The position numbers were made by a program, and so were the translations under genes. From a virus, in the IMG/VR virus record IMGVR_UViG_3300032294_002121, positions 1-22,714 of that record: a DNA stretch of 22,714 nucleotides, one strand, 5' to 3'. The notes below the pieces were generated by a model. The model was not told the origin of the DNA and searched no databases. It saw only the letters and a program-made list of their open reading frames with translations. Shown here piece after piece: positions 13,667 through 21,099 of the stretch. Numbering within the stretch: position 1 is the stretch's first letter; each line of letters starts with the position of its first letter.

Positions 13667-16600
13667 ATGTCAATATTTAAAGATACATTTCCTGAAGAAA
13701 TAAAAAAGCAAATAGAGGAACGCCAGAATCGTCTAGAAACAAGATCACCTAAAGACCTTTCCTATTTAACTTCTAGAAAAGCTTGGGTTAGATTAACATC
13801 TGGTGTTAACACATTAGAAGAAGGTGGTGAAGGAACCATAGTTCCTAGCAATAAATTAGCAAGACAATATGTTTTACAAGGCGGTACTTTATATGATACT
13901 ACTCCAAGTGATACCGGCTCTTACGGAGGTACTTTTAGACAAGGAGTAGGAAGCGATTCAAATAAAGCATATAGCACAACAACACCATCAGGAAAAACAC
14001 ATGACTTGGGCATTCGCCCAATGCCAGGTATTACTAATGTTGATATTAAAAGCAAATCAGCATATGGTTCACTAAGAGAGGCAACAGTAAATTTTGTTTG
14101 TTGGGATATAAAACAATTAGAAGATTTAGAATTGCTTTATATGCGCCCTGGTTTTACACTGTTATTAGAATGGGGTTGGTCTCCATATATTAATAATAGT
14201 GGTAGTTATACTACTACCGTTTCTACCTACGATGATTTCTTACTAGGAACATTCCCATCAGGAAGTAGTACTTTACAAGACATATACAAATATCTCCATG
14301 TTACCAAATCATTAATAGAATCAAATGGTAACTATGATGCAATGATTGGATATGTAAAAAATTTCCAATGGTCTTTCCGTTCGGATGGTGGGTATGATTG
14401 CCAAACAACAATTATTTCATTTGGTGAAGTATTAGAATCATTAAAAATAAATTATTCTGTTCTTAACATACCCATATCAGAAAAAAAGAATGGTTTTTTA
14501 GGAGTAGGACCAACAATATCTAAAGAAATATCAGATAATTTTCCAAAAGTATATGACAAAAGTAAATTATCTGGGATATTATACGAATTAGCGGCTTATT
14601 TAGATAATGATTTAAAAAATAAATCTTCTAAAAGTGCAGGGAATGATTATCGCAATACTTTTATAGGTGGTAGTTTATATAATTTATTTGCTCTAAATTT
14701 AAGATCCAAATCTGAAAACCAATCTACTTCTGACAAGAATGGTGTTATCACTCTTCCATCATCAGATGAATACCAATATTATATCACTTTAGGATCACTT
14801 TGTGATTTACTAAATAAGTATATATTAGTAAGTTCTGATAAAGGAAGTATAGTATCTGTATCTACCAAAAATAGAGAATATGGTGGGTCTGTGCAAAATC
14901 CTTCTACAACAACACCTAAAAGAGAAACTCCTCCTCAACCACCACCTAAAAAACAACCAATCCCTCCTAAAAGTTTGTCTGAAAGAATAAAAGAAATAGC
15001 TTCTTCTGCAATAGGAACAGTAGGTGAAGCTGCTGAAATTGCAGCTCAAGCTGTCACTGCTGCTGCTAATGAAATAAATCCAAATTCTCTTGATAAACTA
15101 AATTCAACATCTTTATTCTGTTTAACCCACCCCATACAGATATCTGTTGATCCATCTATATGTTTAATTAACTCACCAGTATGGAGAAATGGATTTGCTT
15201 TTCCTAAAACGGATGAAAATGTAAATGAAGCTACACCAGGCGCTATAGATGCTAATAGAGCAAACGGAGATGGAAACCCTACTCTTAGTGCTACTGCTAG
15301 AGGTATTGTTCAAAAAGTAATAGATTATGTATTGATAGGAGGACAACGTGGAGACAATGTTAAAATTAAAGATGAAATAAAAAAATATTTAGATATATCT
15401 GATGCTACACAACAAGAAAAAGCATTACAAGAATTTATCATTCAATATGAACTATTAAGAGGAGGAAAAATAAAAAAAACATATGTAACAGGAAACGGAA
15501 CTGTAGAAATAGAAACAACTCAGGGTCTTATTAGCTCAGATAGAACAAAGAAATATTCAGATACTGTCTTTCCTACTGCTGGAGAAAGTATACGATTCCC
15601 ATCAACAGCTGATTTTATTTCTAAAATGCCTGGTATTTCTTTTAACAATATTTTTTCTGAATTAAATTTAGATGATAATACTAAAAAGGCATATTTAAGT
15701 TATGTAAATAAACGTACCTTTACTGGTGTAGCTCAAACAGCAACTAGTCGTATAGAAACAAATGATGCTAGTGAAAAATCAGCAGAAGGATCTAAAACTA
15801 ATTTGAAATTTTTAAATGATTTGTTACCTTTCTTTAAAGATGATAATGGGCAATCAAATCAATCTTTTAATAATGGTTTAGGATACATATCAAACATATA
15901 TATTAATATAAATTACTTGTATCAACTATCATTAAACCAAAACTTAGAATCATTAGATAAAAAGGAAAAGAACGAAATTAATCTATATGACTATCTAAAA
16001 ACAATGATGGGATCTGTACAAACATCTATTGGAAATGTTAATAACTTTGATGTCCATGTTGATCCGATTGATAATATAGGTAGAGTAATAGATATTAATT
16101 TTACTAGTGAAAATCCTGAAGATGAATTTGATAAAGCAGTACTTATTGAAGTCCAAGGAACTAAAACCACTGCAACTAATACTAGCTTACAATCCCAAAT
16201 ATTCCCAGAACAAAGCAGCATTGTAGCTATATCCGCACAAAACGGTGGAGGAACATTAGGATTAGATAATAATACACTAGTAGGATTTAATCGAGGAATT
16301 AGAGATAGAGTATTGCCTGAAAAATATGCTCCTAGAGTAGGAATTATTCCTTCTAATGACATTAATACCCAACTAGCTAATTTAAAAGAATCTATTGGTA
16401 GTTTAGCTACATTTTTCAATGATTTAAGAGCACAATACACGGATAGTTGGTTTTCAAGAGATATTGTCCCTTCTTATAATTCATCTAATGCAGGAGAATA
16501 TAAAAATGCTTTGAAAGATATAATCAATACTATTAAAGCACTATCTAATGACCCTAACGAATTTAGATCTATTATTCCTACCAAAATATCCTTAACAATA

Positions 16601-17467
16601 GACGGTATTGGGGGTATAGTAATAGGAAACATATTTAGAATCCCTGAAGGTCGTCTCCCTAGAGGATATAAAGGAGAAAACGGAGTAGGTAGAAAATTAG
16701 GATATACTGTAACTGGGTTAAGCCACAGAATAGACACTAAATTTTGGGAAACTACAATTGATGCTCAAACAATTATATTGGAAAAAAACACTAATAAAAA
16801 CGGATTTAATTATAATAACATTATCATCCCTGACCCAAACAATCCAGGGGGGGTTAAATTCCAACCACCAGTTCAAACAAGTAAAGTAGGAGCTAATGAT
16901 TATAGTTATTCACCTGTAGCTCAGTATTATAAGAGTAAAACACCACCATATGCTAATGGTAATATACCAGACAGTGAATTAAGATATTTAAGAACAGATG
17001 ATGCTAGATCAAATAAAATCCATCGTTTACATCCAACAGCAGCCACCCAGTGGGAAAAATTAGTAGTAGCAGCAAGAAATGCTGGGTTTACAAAAGATAA
17101 ATTCAATATATCTTATATTGAAGATAAAAATTTTCCAACAAACTCACCATCCGCTTATAGATTGCGTGCCCAACAAAAATCAGGAGTCGGACGTGCAGAT
17201 CCAGGATCTTCACCTCACGGATGGGGAGGAGCAGTTGATATTCAACAATTAATAAATGCTCAACGAACAGCAGCTGGATTACCTCAAACAGCCCGTGCTG
17301 GTTTAGCAGCAGGGGCAAAACCAGCTGCTAAAGTTAGAGAAACTAATGAATTATATAAATGGCTTGCTCAAAATGGCCCTACTTATGGATGGTATAATCC
17401 ATCTAGATTAGCAGACGGAAGTGGACAAGACGAAGCTTGGCATTTTGAATATTGGGGACCAGTATAA
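13667..17467 (+). CDS. Baseplate hub protein with C-terminal M15 peptidoglycan peptidase, 1266 aa
   Basis: Probably combines a gp27-like hub with a cell-wall hydrolase. Near the N-terminus are DIKSKSAYGSLREATVNFVC and the LEWGWS strand (about 167-172), seen in hub proteins of T4-like marine phages. A proline-rich linker (PPQPPPKKQPIPP, about 421-434) divides the chain. A second hub-like segment (IDGIGGIVIGNIFRIPEGRL, about 978, then LGYTVTGLSHRIDTKFWETT) follows. The last 150 residues are an M15 (VanY-type) zinc peptidase: SSPHGWGGAVDI with H1184 and D1191, and DEAWHFEYWG with H1259 as third zinc ligand and E1256 as likely catalytic base. T4 instead uses a lysozyme in gp5. The enzyme would cut the peptide crosslinks during injection. 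The start is 5 bases after the gp53-like stop. Confidence 0.85.
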   Translation: MSIFKDTFPEEIKKQIEERQNRLETRSPKDLSYLTSRKAWVRLTSGVNTLEEGGEGTIVPSNKLARQYVLQGGTLYDTTPSDTGSYGGTFRQGVGSDSNKAYSTTTPSGKTHDLGIRPMPGITNVDIKSKSAYGSLREATVNFVCWDIKQLEDLELLYMRPGFTLLLEWGWSPYINNSGSYTTTVSTYDDFLLGTFPSGSSTLQDIYKYLHVTKSLIESNGNYDAMIGYVKNFQWSFRSDGGYDCQTTIISFGEVLESLKINYSVLNIPISEKKNGFLGVGPTISKEISDNFPKVYDKSKLSGILYELAAYLDNDLKNKSSKSAGNDYRNTFIGGSLYNLFALNLRSKSENQSTSDKNGVITLPSSDEYQYYITLGSLCDLLNKYILVSSDKGSIVSVSTKNREYGGSVQNPSTTTPKRETPPQPPPKKQPIPPKSLSERIKEIASSAIGTVGEAAEIAAQAVTAAANEINPNSLDKLNSTSLFCLTHPIQISVDPSICLINSPVWRNGFAFPKTDENVNEATPGAIDANRANGDGNPTLSATARGIVQKVIDYVLIGGQRGDNVKIKDEIKKYLDISDATQQEKALQEFIIQYELLRGGKIKKTYVTGNGTVEIETTQGLISSDRTKKYSDTVFPTAGESIRFPSTADFISKMPGISFNNIFSELNLDDNTKKAYLSYVNKRTFTGVAQTATSRIETNDASEKSAEGSKTNLKFLNDLLPFFKDDNGQSNQSFNNGLGYISNIYININYLYQLSLNQNLESLDKKEKNEINLYDYLKTMMGSVQTSIGNVNNFDVHVDPIDNIGRVIDINFTSENPEDEFDKAVLIEVQGTKTTATNTSLQSQIFPEQSSIVAISAQNGGGTLGLDNNTLVGFNRGIRDRVLPEKYAPRVGIIPSNDINTQLANLKESIGSLATFFNDLRAQYTDSWFSRDIVPSYNSSNAGEYKNALKDIINTIKALSNDPNEFRSIIPTKISLTIDGIGGIVIGNIFRIPEGRLPRGYKGENGVGRKLGYTVTGLSHRIDTKFWETTIDAQTIILEKNTNKNGFNYNNIIIPDPNNPGGVKFQPPVQTSKVGANDYSYSPVAQYYKSKTPPYANGNIPDSELRYLRTDDARSNKIHRLHPTAATQWEKLVVAARNAGFTKDKFNISYIEDKNFPTNSPSAYRLRAQQKSGVGRADPGSSPHGWGGAVDIQQLINAQRTAAGLPQTARAGLAAGAKPAAKVRETNELYKWLAQNGPTYGWYNPSRLADGSGQDEAWHFEYWGPV

Positions 17468-17477
17468 TATATAAACA

Positions 17478-18050
17478 ATGGGAATAAGAATACCTAAAAA
17501 TAAAATTAAAGAAAATTTATACACCTCAGGTAATGAGTTTGTAGAGAAAGAGTCCTATAAACCTTATAAAGGATATTATTATTCTTTAGGACAACAGTTC
17601 TTTTCAGGTAAAACATTCAATCCAAACGCTCTAGAAATAATTAGACAATCACCTGAAACAAATAAGGTTGGTTCTTTTGGAGCTGATATTTTAAAATATT
17701 TCTATGCTGCATCACCTCTAATTCAAAATGCACTAACCTCCCCAACTGAAATTAGAGGTATAAGATTTACTCCTACTCAAGAAGATATTAATAGAGGATA
17801 TGCTAATAGGTATTTTGTTAAAAAACAAAATTCAAATCCTATTGCTATAACAGAAGTAAGTGAAGAAACATATAACAGCTTGACTAATCCCGTCTATGTA
17901 AAAGCAGTATTGTTATGGAACGTATCAACCGGATTTAACCAAAATGAAATAAATATTCTAGATGCAGATTACATGACAGGAATAAAAACATTCCTACAGG
18001 ATTTAAATTACAATCCGGATGCAGATGTTGATTATTACCCTATAGATTAA
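17478..18050 (+). CDS. Hypothetical structural protein at end of tail module, 190 aa
   Basis: No named family. It begins MGIRIPKNKIKENLYTSGNE and contains PYKGYYYSLGQQFFSGKTFN and GYANRYFVKKQNSNPIAITE, stretches I have seen in proteins of unknown function near baseplate genes of uncultured marine myoviruses. It is soluble and mixed alpha/beta, with no cysteine, signal or membrane segment. The C-terminus has TGIKTFLQDLNYNPDADVDY. It starts 10 bases after the hub stop and is the last gene of the tail transcription unit, followed by a host-like promoter for the replication genes. A baseplate-peripheral or fibre-attachment role is possible from position only. Confidence 0.7.
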   Translation: MGIRIPKNKIKENLYTSGNEFVEKESYKPYKGYYYSLGQQFFSGKTFNPNALEIIRQSPETNKVGSFGADILKYFYAASPLIQNALTSPTEIRGIRFTPTQEDINRGYANRYFVKKQNSNPIAITEVSEETYNSLTNPVYVKAVLLWNVSTGFNQNEINILDADYMTGIKTFLQDLNYNPDADVDYYPID

Positions 18051-18052
18051 GG

Positions 18053-18083
18053 TTTGAAGGCTAAATTCTCTTACTTATATTTA
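18053..18083 (+). promoter_or_regulatory. Host-type promoter TTTG-N19-TATATTTA before the replication genes
   Basis: TTTG (18053-18056) and TATATTTA (18076-18083) are 19 bases apart, matching the Bacteroidetes primary-sigma consensus TTTG-N19/21-TAnnTTTG except for the last base. It lies in the 52-base gap between the tail module and the polymerase gene, with a predicted transcript start about 15 bases before the ATG at 18103. Consensus match is seen; activity is inferred. Confidence 0.6.
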
Positions 18084-18102
18084 AGGATAAAGGTTATGAA
18101 AT

Positions 18103-19407
18103 ATGTTTTACATAGTAGAAAGACAAGATCAATTATCTAAACTAAGCCCATTTGAAGATTGCTTCGTTAAGTTCATCCCACACAACGACAATTTCCATCC
18201 CAAACTTAGTCCGCTTAGCTTAATATACATCAGATCATTATCTGAACATAAGGGTTATATTTTGTGCTTAGACCACAATGAATCGTTTTCATTAGACAAA
18301 CAATCAGTTATTGATTGGCTTAATATTAATACAAACAAATTGTGGGTATTAAATAAAAAAGAGGCAATGTGTTGGTTTCCCAACGCTGATAAATTGTATG
18401 ATGTTAACTTTATTGAACAGCCCAACTTAACAGAAGCACTAAACATACCAGCTATTACGTTTTATTATAGCAAACATACCAACTATCCAACTGTAAATCG
18501 GCTGATTCCTATTAGCAAACACTACGAGGAATGCGAGAATGTATTTGATGTAGTACTACCTATAATCCAAAAATACCGAGCAAATAACGTTGCTTATGCG
18601 TTTAATAACGGCCCACTTACGCGCGTGTTTCACGAGATTGAATCGCAAGGTATTAAAGTAGATAAACAATGCTTCATTGATTGCTATGGCAATGATTTAA
18701 GATATCCTGAATTTAATTTGGCTAAAGGTAAAATATATAGCCAATATAACCTGTACACTACTACTGGTCGTCCATCCAACACCTACAACAGCATTAACTT
18801 TGCTGCATTAAATAAAAATAATGGTGAGCGAATGTGCTATAGACCACAAAATACTAAATTTATTGAACTTGATATTCAGGGATATCACCCACGATTAATT
18901 GGTGAAATGATTGATTTCAATTTCCCAAGCGATAGAAATTCATACGAATATTTAGGTGAATTGTTAGGTGTAAGCCAACAAGAGGCCAAAGAATTAACAT
19001 TCAAACAGCTATATGGTGGTGTTTGGGAGGAATATAAATACCAACCATTCTTCAAAGATGTAGCAAAATACGTTGATGAACTGTGGGATGAATTTCAATA
19101 CCAAGGGTACGTTAAAACACAAAACCGTTGCTTTAATCGCTCTGAATTACCAGATATGACGCCGGCTAAGTTGCTAAATTACGTCATCCAAAGCTGTGAG
19201 ACATCAACAAACGTTATGTTAATCAATGCAATACAGAACATATTAAAAAATAAACAAACCAAATTAGTGTTGTACACTTATGATGCATTTCTATTTGATT
19301 ATGCTAAAGAAGATGGCAACGAATTATTAACCGAAATCCAAGATATTATCCATTATCCTGTAAACATTAAGCAAGGTAATACATATCACGGCTTAACAAA
19401 AATCTAA
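18103..19407 (+). CDS. Compact family-A DNA polymerase-like protein, 434 aa
   Basis: The C-terminal half carries the palm and fingers motifs of family-A DNA polymerases in order: TTTGRPSN (R223, as in the usual TGRLSS), motif A FIELDIQGYHPR with catalytic D257, motif B AKELTFKQLYGG with K296 and Y304, and motif C LVLYTYDAFLFD with catalytic D394. Both metal-binding aspartates are kept. Upstream, GPLTRVFHEIESQGIKVDKQ (about 170-190) matches the segment that precedes the thumb in Pol I, yet only some 30 residues separate it from the TGR motif, so most of the thumb is missing. The first 160 residues may be a decayed exonuclease domain; no DxE motif or other catalytic acids are evident. Pol I Klenow is about 605 residues. 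T4 itself uses a family-B polymerase. The ATG at 18103 is preferred; an ATG at 18096 is out of frame and ends quickly. Confidence 0.82.
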   Translation: MFYIVERQDQLSKLSPFEDCFVKFIPHNDNFHPKLSPLSLIYIRSLSEHKGYILCLDHNESFSLDKQSVIDWLNINTNKLWVLNKKEAMCWFPNADKLYDVNFIEQPNLTEALNIPAITFYYSKHTNYPTVNRLIPISKHYEECENVFDVVLPIIQKYRANNVAYAFNNGPLTRVFHEIESQGIKVDKQCFIDCYGNDLRYPEFNLAKGKIYSQYNLYTTTGRPSNTYNSINFAALNKNNGERMCYRPQNTKFIELDIQGYHPRLIGEMIDFNFPSDRNSYEYLGELLGVSQQEAKELTFKQLYGGVWEEYKYQPFFKDVAKYVDELWDEFQYQGYVKTQNRCFNRSELPDMTPAKLLNYVIQSCETSTNVMLINAIQNILKNKQTKLVLYTYDAFLFDYAKEDGNELLTEIQDIIHYPVNIKQGNTYHGLTKI

Positions 19408-19413
19408 ATATTT

Positions 19414-19836
19414 ATGATGGCACAATTAAATGAATTTTTGGACTTGAACAAGTTATTTTGCACATTTACCTCGCCAGCAGACTTAGACGAGACGGTATCA
19501 ACGATTAATCGTAGATATGCGGTACTATTTAATAAAATATTTATTCTTGAGTCACCTCAAAGTGATGAGTTGATGTGTACCTATAATATTGATACTGGAA
19601 ACATGGCTTCATCTCCAATGTCTAATACAATATTGTTACACCGTAAAAAGGAAAGTAATACATTGTACACTATCAATGCACTTAATACTTTAATTATGTC
19701 ATTGAATGGTGGTAGATTAGATAAAAATTTCATCATTAATTGGCAGGACTATAAAAACAGTATATTGTTAACTAATGGTCCTGATTTGCGCCGTTTAGAT
19801 ACATCTATTCATAAAATTATAGATCTTAATAAATAA
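19414..19836 (+). CDS. Conserved hypothetical protein in replication cluster, 140 aa
   Basis: The function is unknown to me, but the pattern (VLFNKIFILESPQSDELMCT, YNIDTGN, SNTILLHRKKESNTLYTINA, then LNTLIMSLNGG and DKNFIINWQDYKNSILLTNG) looks like a conserved phage protein rather than a chance frame. It is soluble and mixed alpha/beta, with two cysteines that do not form a CxxC pair. It starts 6 bases after the polymerase stop, with two adjacent ATG codons (19414 and 19417); either could be used. Its stop overlaps the next start by one base. Its place between the polymerase and gp32 suggests a replication, repair or regulatory role, but nothing in the sequence proves this. Confidence 0.75.
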   Translation: MMAQLNEFLDLNKLFCTFTSPADLDETVSTINRRYAVLFNKIFILESPQSDELMCTYNIDTGNMASSPMSNTILLHRKKESNTLYTINALNTLIMSLNGGRLDKNFIINWQDYKNSILLTNGPDLRRLDTSIHKIIDLNK

Positions 19837-20186
19837 TGGCTACATACACCCCATCTCAGCTTTCTGGAACTGGTTCAATAGGTGAAAATCTATCAGGATT
19901 AAAAACATTTGCGTTTACTAACGCTAATCCTGCAACTAACTACTTTACTCTTGAAACTATACCTGGCCCTAGTGGATTTTATGTTAGTGGATCATCACCA
20001 TTTAATACATCAGGATCTTGGGTTGTATCTGCCTCTATGCTTACTGGATTTATAACATCATCATATATAGCATCAGTTGTGGTCCCTCCTGGTAGCTCAG
20101 CTTTGACCTTTACTCCTGCTATTAGTGTTGTTGGTACAACATATTACCTAAAAGGAACTGGAGATTTAACTTTAGTTATTTCTTAA
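19836..20186 (+). CDS. Hypothetical virion-like protein inside replication cluster, 116 aa
   Basis: Not recognised. Ser, Gly, Thr, Pro and aromatic residues dominate and there are almost no charges: GSIGENLSGLKTFAFTNANP, GPSGFYVSGSSPFNTSGSWV, then TGFITSSYIASVVVPPGSSA and a final GTTYYLKGTGDLTLVIS. This beta-rich composition, including the ITSSYIASV and GSW pieces, resembles the 920-residue fibre at the start of the window far more than the replication proteins around it. There is no cysteine, signal peptide or membrane helix. The start overlaps the previous stop (TAATG), so translation is coupled to the upstream gene. An 81-base gap with a promoter follows. A small capsid or fibre decoration protein would fit. 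Confidence 0.7.
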   Translation: MATYTPSQLSGTGSIGENLSGLKTFAFTNANPATNYFTLETIPGPSGFYVSGSSPFNTSGSWVVSASMLTGFITSSYIASVVVPPGSSALTFTPAISVVGTTYYLKGTGDLTLVIS

Positions 20187-20193
20187 GGTAAGT

Positions 20194-20224
20194 TTTGAAA
20201 CCATAAAGAAGAATCATAGATTCA
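20194..20224 (+). promoter_or_regulatory. Host-type promoter TTTG-N19-TAGATTCA before gp32-like gene
   Basis: TTTG (20194-20197) is followed after 19 bases by TAGATTCA (20217-20224), matching the first four fixed positions of the Bacteroidetes -7 box TAnnTTTG. It lies in the 81-base gap and would start a transcript about 35-40 bases before the SSB start, leaving a leader that contains the hairpin at 20233-20247. Confidence 0.5.
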
Positions 20225-20232
20225 CAATTATT

Positions 20233-20247
20233 GTGTTCATAGAACAC
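20233..20247 (+). promoter_or_regulatory. Leader hairpin / inverted repeat before gp32-like gene
   Basis: GTGTTC and GAACAC form a perfect 6-bp inverted repeat with a 3-base ATA spacer, 21-35 bases before the ATG at 20268. It could be an RNA hairpin for autoregulation of the single-strand binding protein, by analogy with T4 gp32, or a DNA operator. No T-tract follows, so a terminator is unlikely. Confidence 0.45.
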
Positions 20248-20267
20248 CTCATTTAAAAACATATACC

Positions 20268-21086
20268 ATGGACTTAAGTCTCATCAAGCAGAAGTTATCC
20301 GCTTCTCAAAACAAAGGACAAAAACGTGAAAAAGTAGATTACAGTAAAATCTTCTTTAAACCAAAACCAGGTAAATACCAGGTTCGTATTCTCCCCTCAA
20401 AATTCGACAAATCAAATCCGTTCCGTGAAGTTTACTTTCACTATGGTTTCTCTAAAGGACCAATTCTGGCCTTGACCAACTGGAACGAGAAAGATCCTAT
20501 CGTTGAGTTTGCAAAAAATCTCCGCAAATCCTCTGACAAAGAAGATTGGCAATTAGCTAAAAAAATTGAACCAAAACTCCGCTACTTCGTTCCTGTATTG
20601 GTACGTGGTGAAGAAGCACAAGGTGCTCGCCTATGGGAATTTGGTAAATTGATTTACGAGCAATTGCTTGGCATCGCTGCAGATGAAGATTATGGTGATT
20701 TTACAGACATTACTGATGGTCGTGATTTCACAATCGAAGCAGTAGAAGACGTTGTTGCTGGCCGTAAAGGTATCAAATGCAACATTCGCGTTAAACCAAA
20801 AACCTCTCCTATCTCTGAAGAAGGTGATGTAGTAACTAAAGCTTTGGAAGAACAACCAGACATTCTTACCATCAACAAACACTATTCGTTTGATGAATTG
20901 AAAGAATTGTTGGATAAATGGTTGAACCCAGAAGAAGACACTGAAGAACCAATCGCATCTAAAGACGAAGAGGAAGAAGATGAATTTATTACTGAAATGA
21001 ACAAGCCAGTAGAACAAACCTACAAACTTGACACTACAGCAACTAAGACATCTAACGCAGACAAATTCGACGATTTATTTAATTAA
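20268..21086 (+). CDS. gp32: Single-stranded DNA-binding protein (T4 gp32-like), 272 aa
   Basis: Coats single-stranded DNA in replication and recombination. The order is as in T4 gp32: a short basic N-terminus (LIKQKLSASQNKGQKREK), the start of the OB-fold core (IFFKPKPGKYQVRILPSKFD), the region FREVYFHYGFSKGPILAL, a helical part with RLWEFGKLIYEQLLGIA, then strand GIKCNIRVKPKTSP, and an acidic C-terminal tail (KDEEEEDEF about 228-236) ending NADKFDDLFN, like the acidic end used by gp32 to contact partner proteins. Length is near T4 (301 aa). The zinc-binding His/Cys cluster of T4 gp32 is absent: only one cysteine occurs. It is followed after 13 bases by uvsX, its functional partner. Confidence 0.88.
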   Translation: MDLSLIKQKLSASQNKGQKREKVDYSKIFFKPKPGKYQVRILPSKFDKSNPFREVYFHYGFSKGPILALTNWNEKDPIVEFAKNLRKSSDKEDWQLAKKIEPKLRYFVPVLVRGEEAQGARLWEFGKLIYEQLLGIAADEDYGDFTDITDGRDFTIEAVEDVVAGRKGIKCNIRVKPKTSPISEEGDVVTKALEEQPDILTINKHYSFDELKELLDKWLNPEEDTEEPIASKDEEEEDEFITEMNKPVEQTYKLDTTATKTSNADKFDDLFN

Positions 21087-21099
21087 TTAAAACTGATTT

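Noticed and set aside
18096-18140. Earlier ATG before the polymerase gene
   Set aside because: It is in another frame and reaches a stop after 14 codons; the ATG at 18103 opens the conserved frame.
19407-19415. AATATTTAT copy between the polymerase gene and the next gene
   Set aside because: It overlaps the start codon at 19414 (and the stop of the previous gene), so a transcript starting downstream would miss the start. Probably chance in AT-rich sequence.
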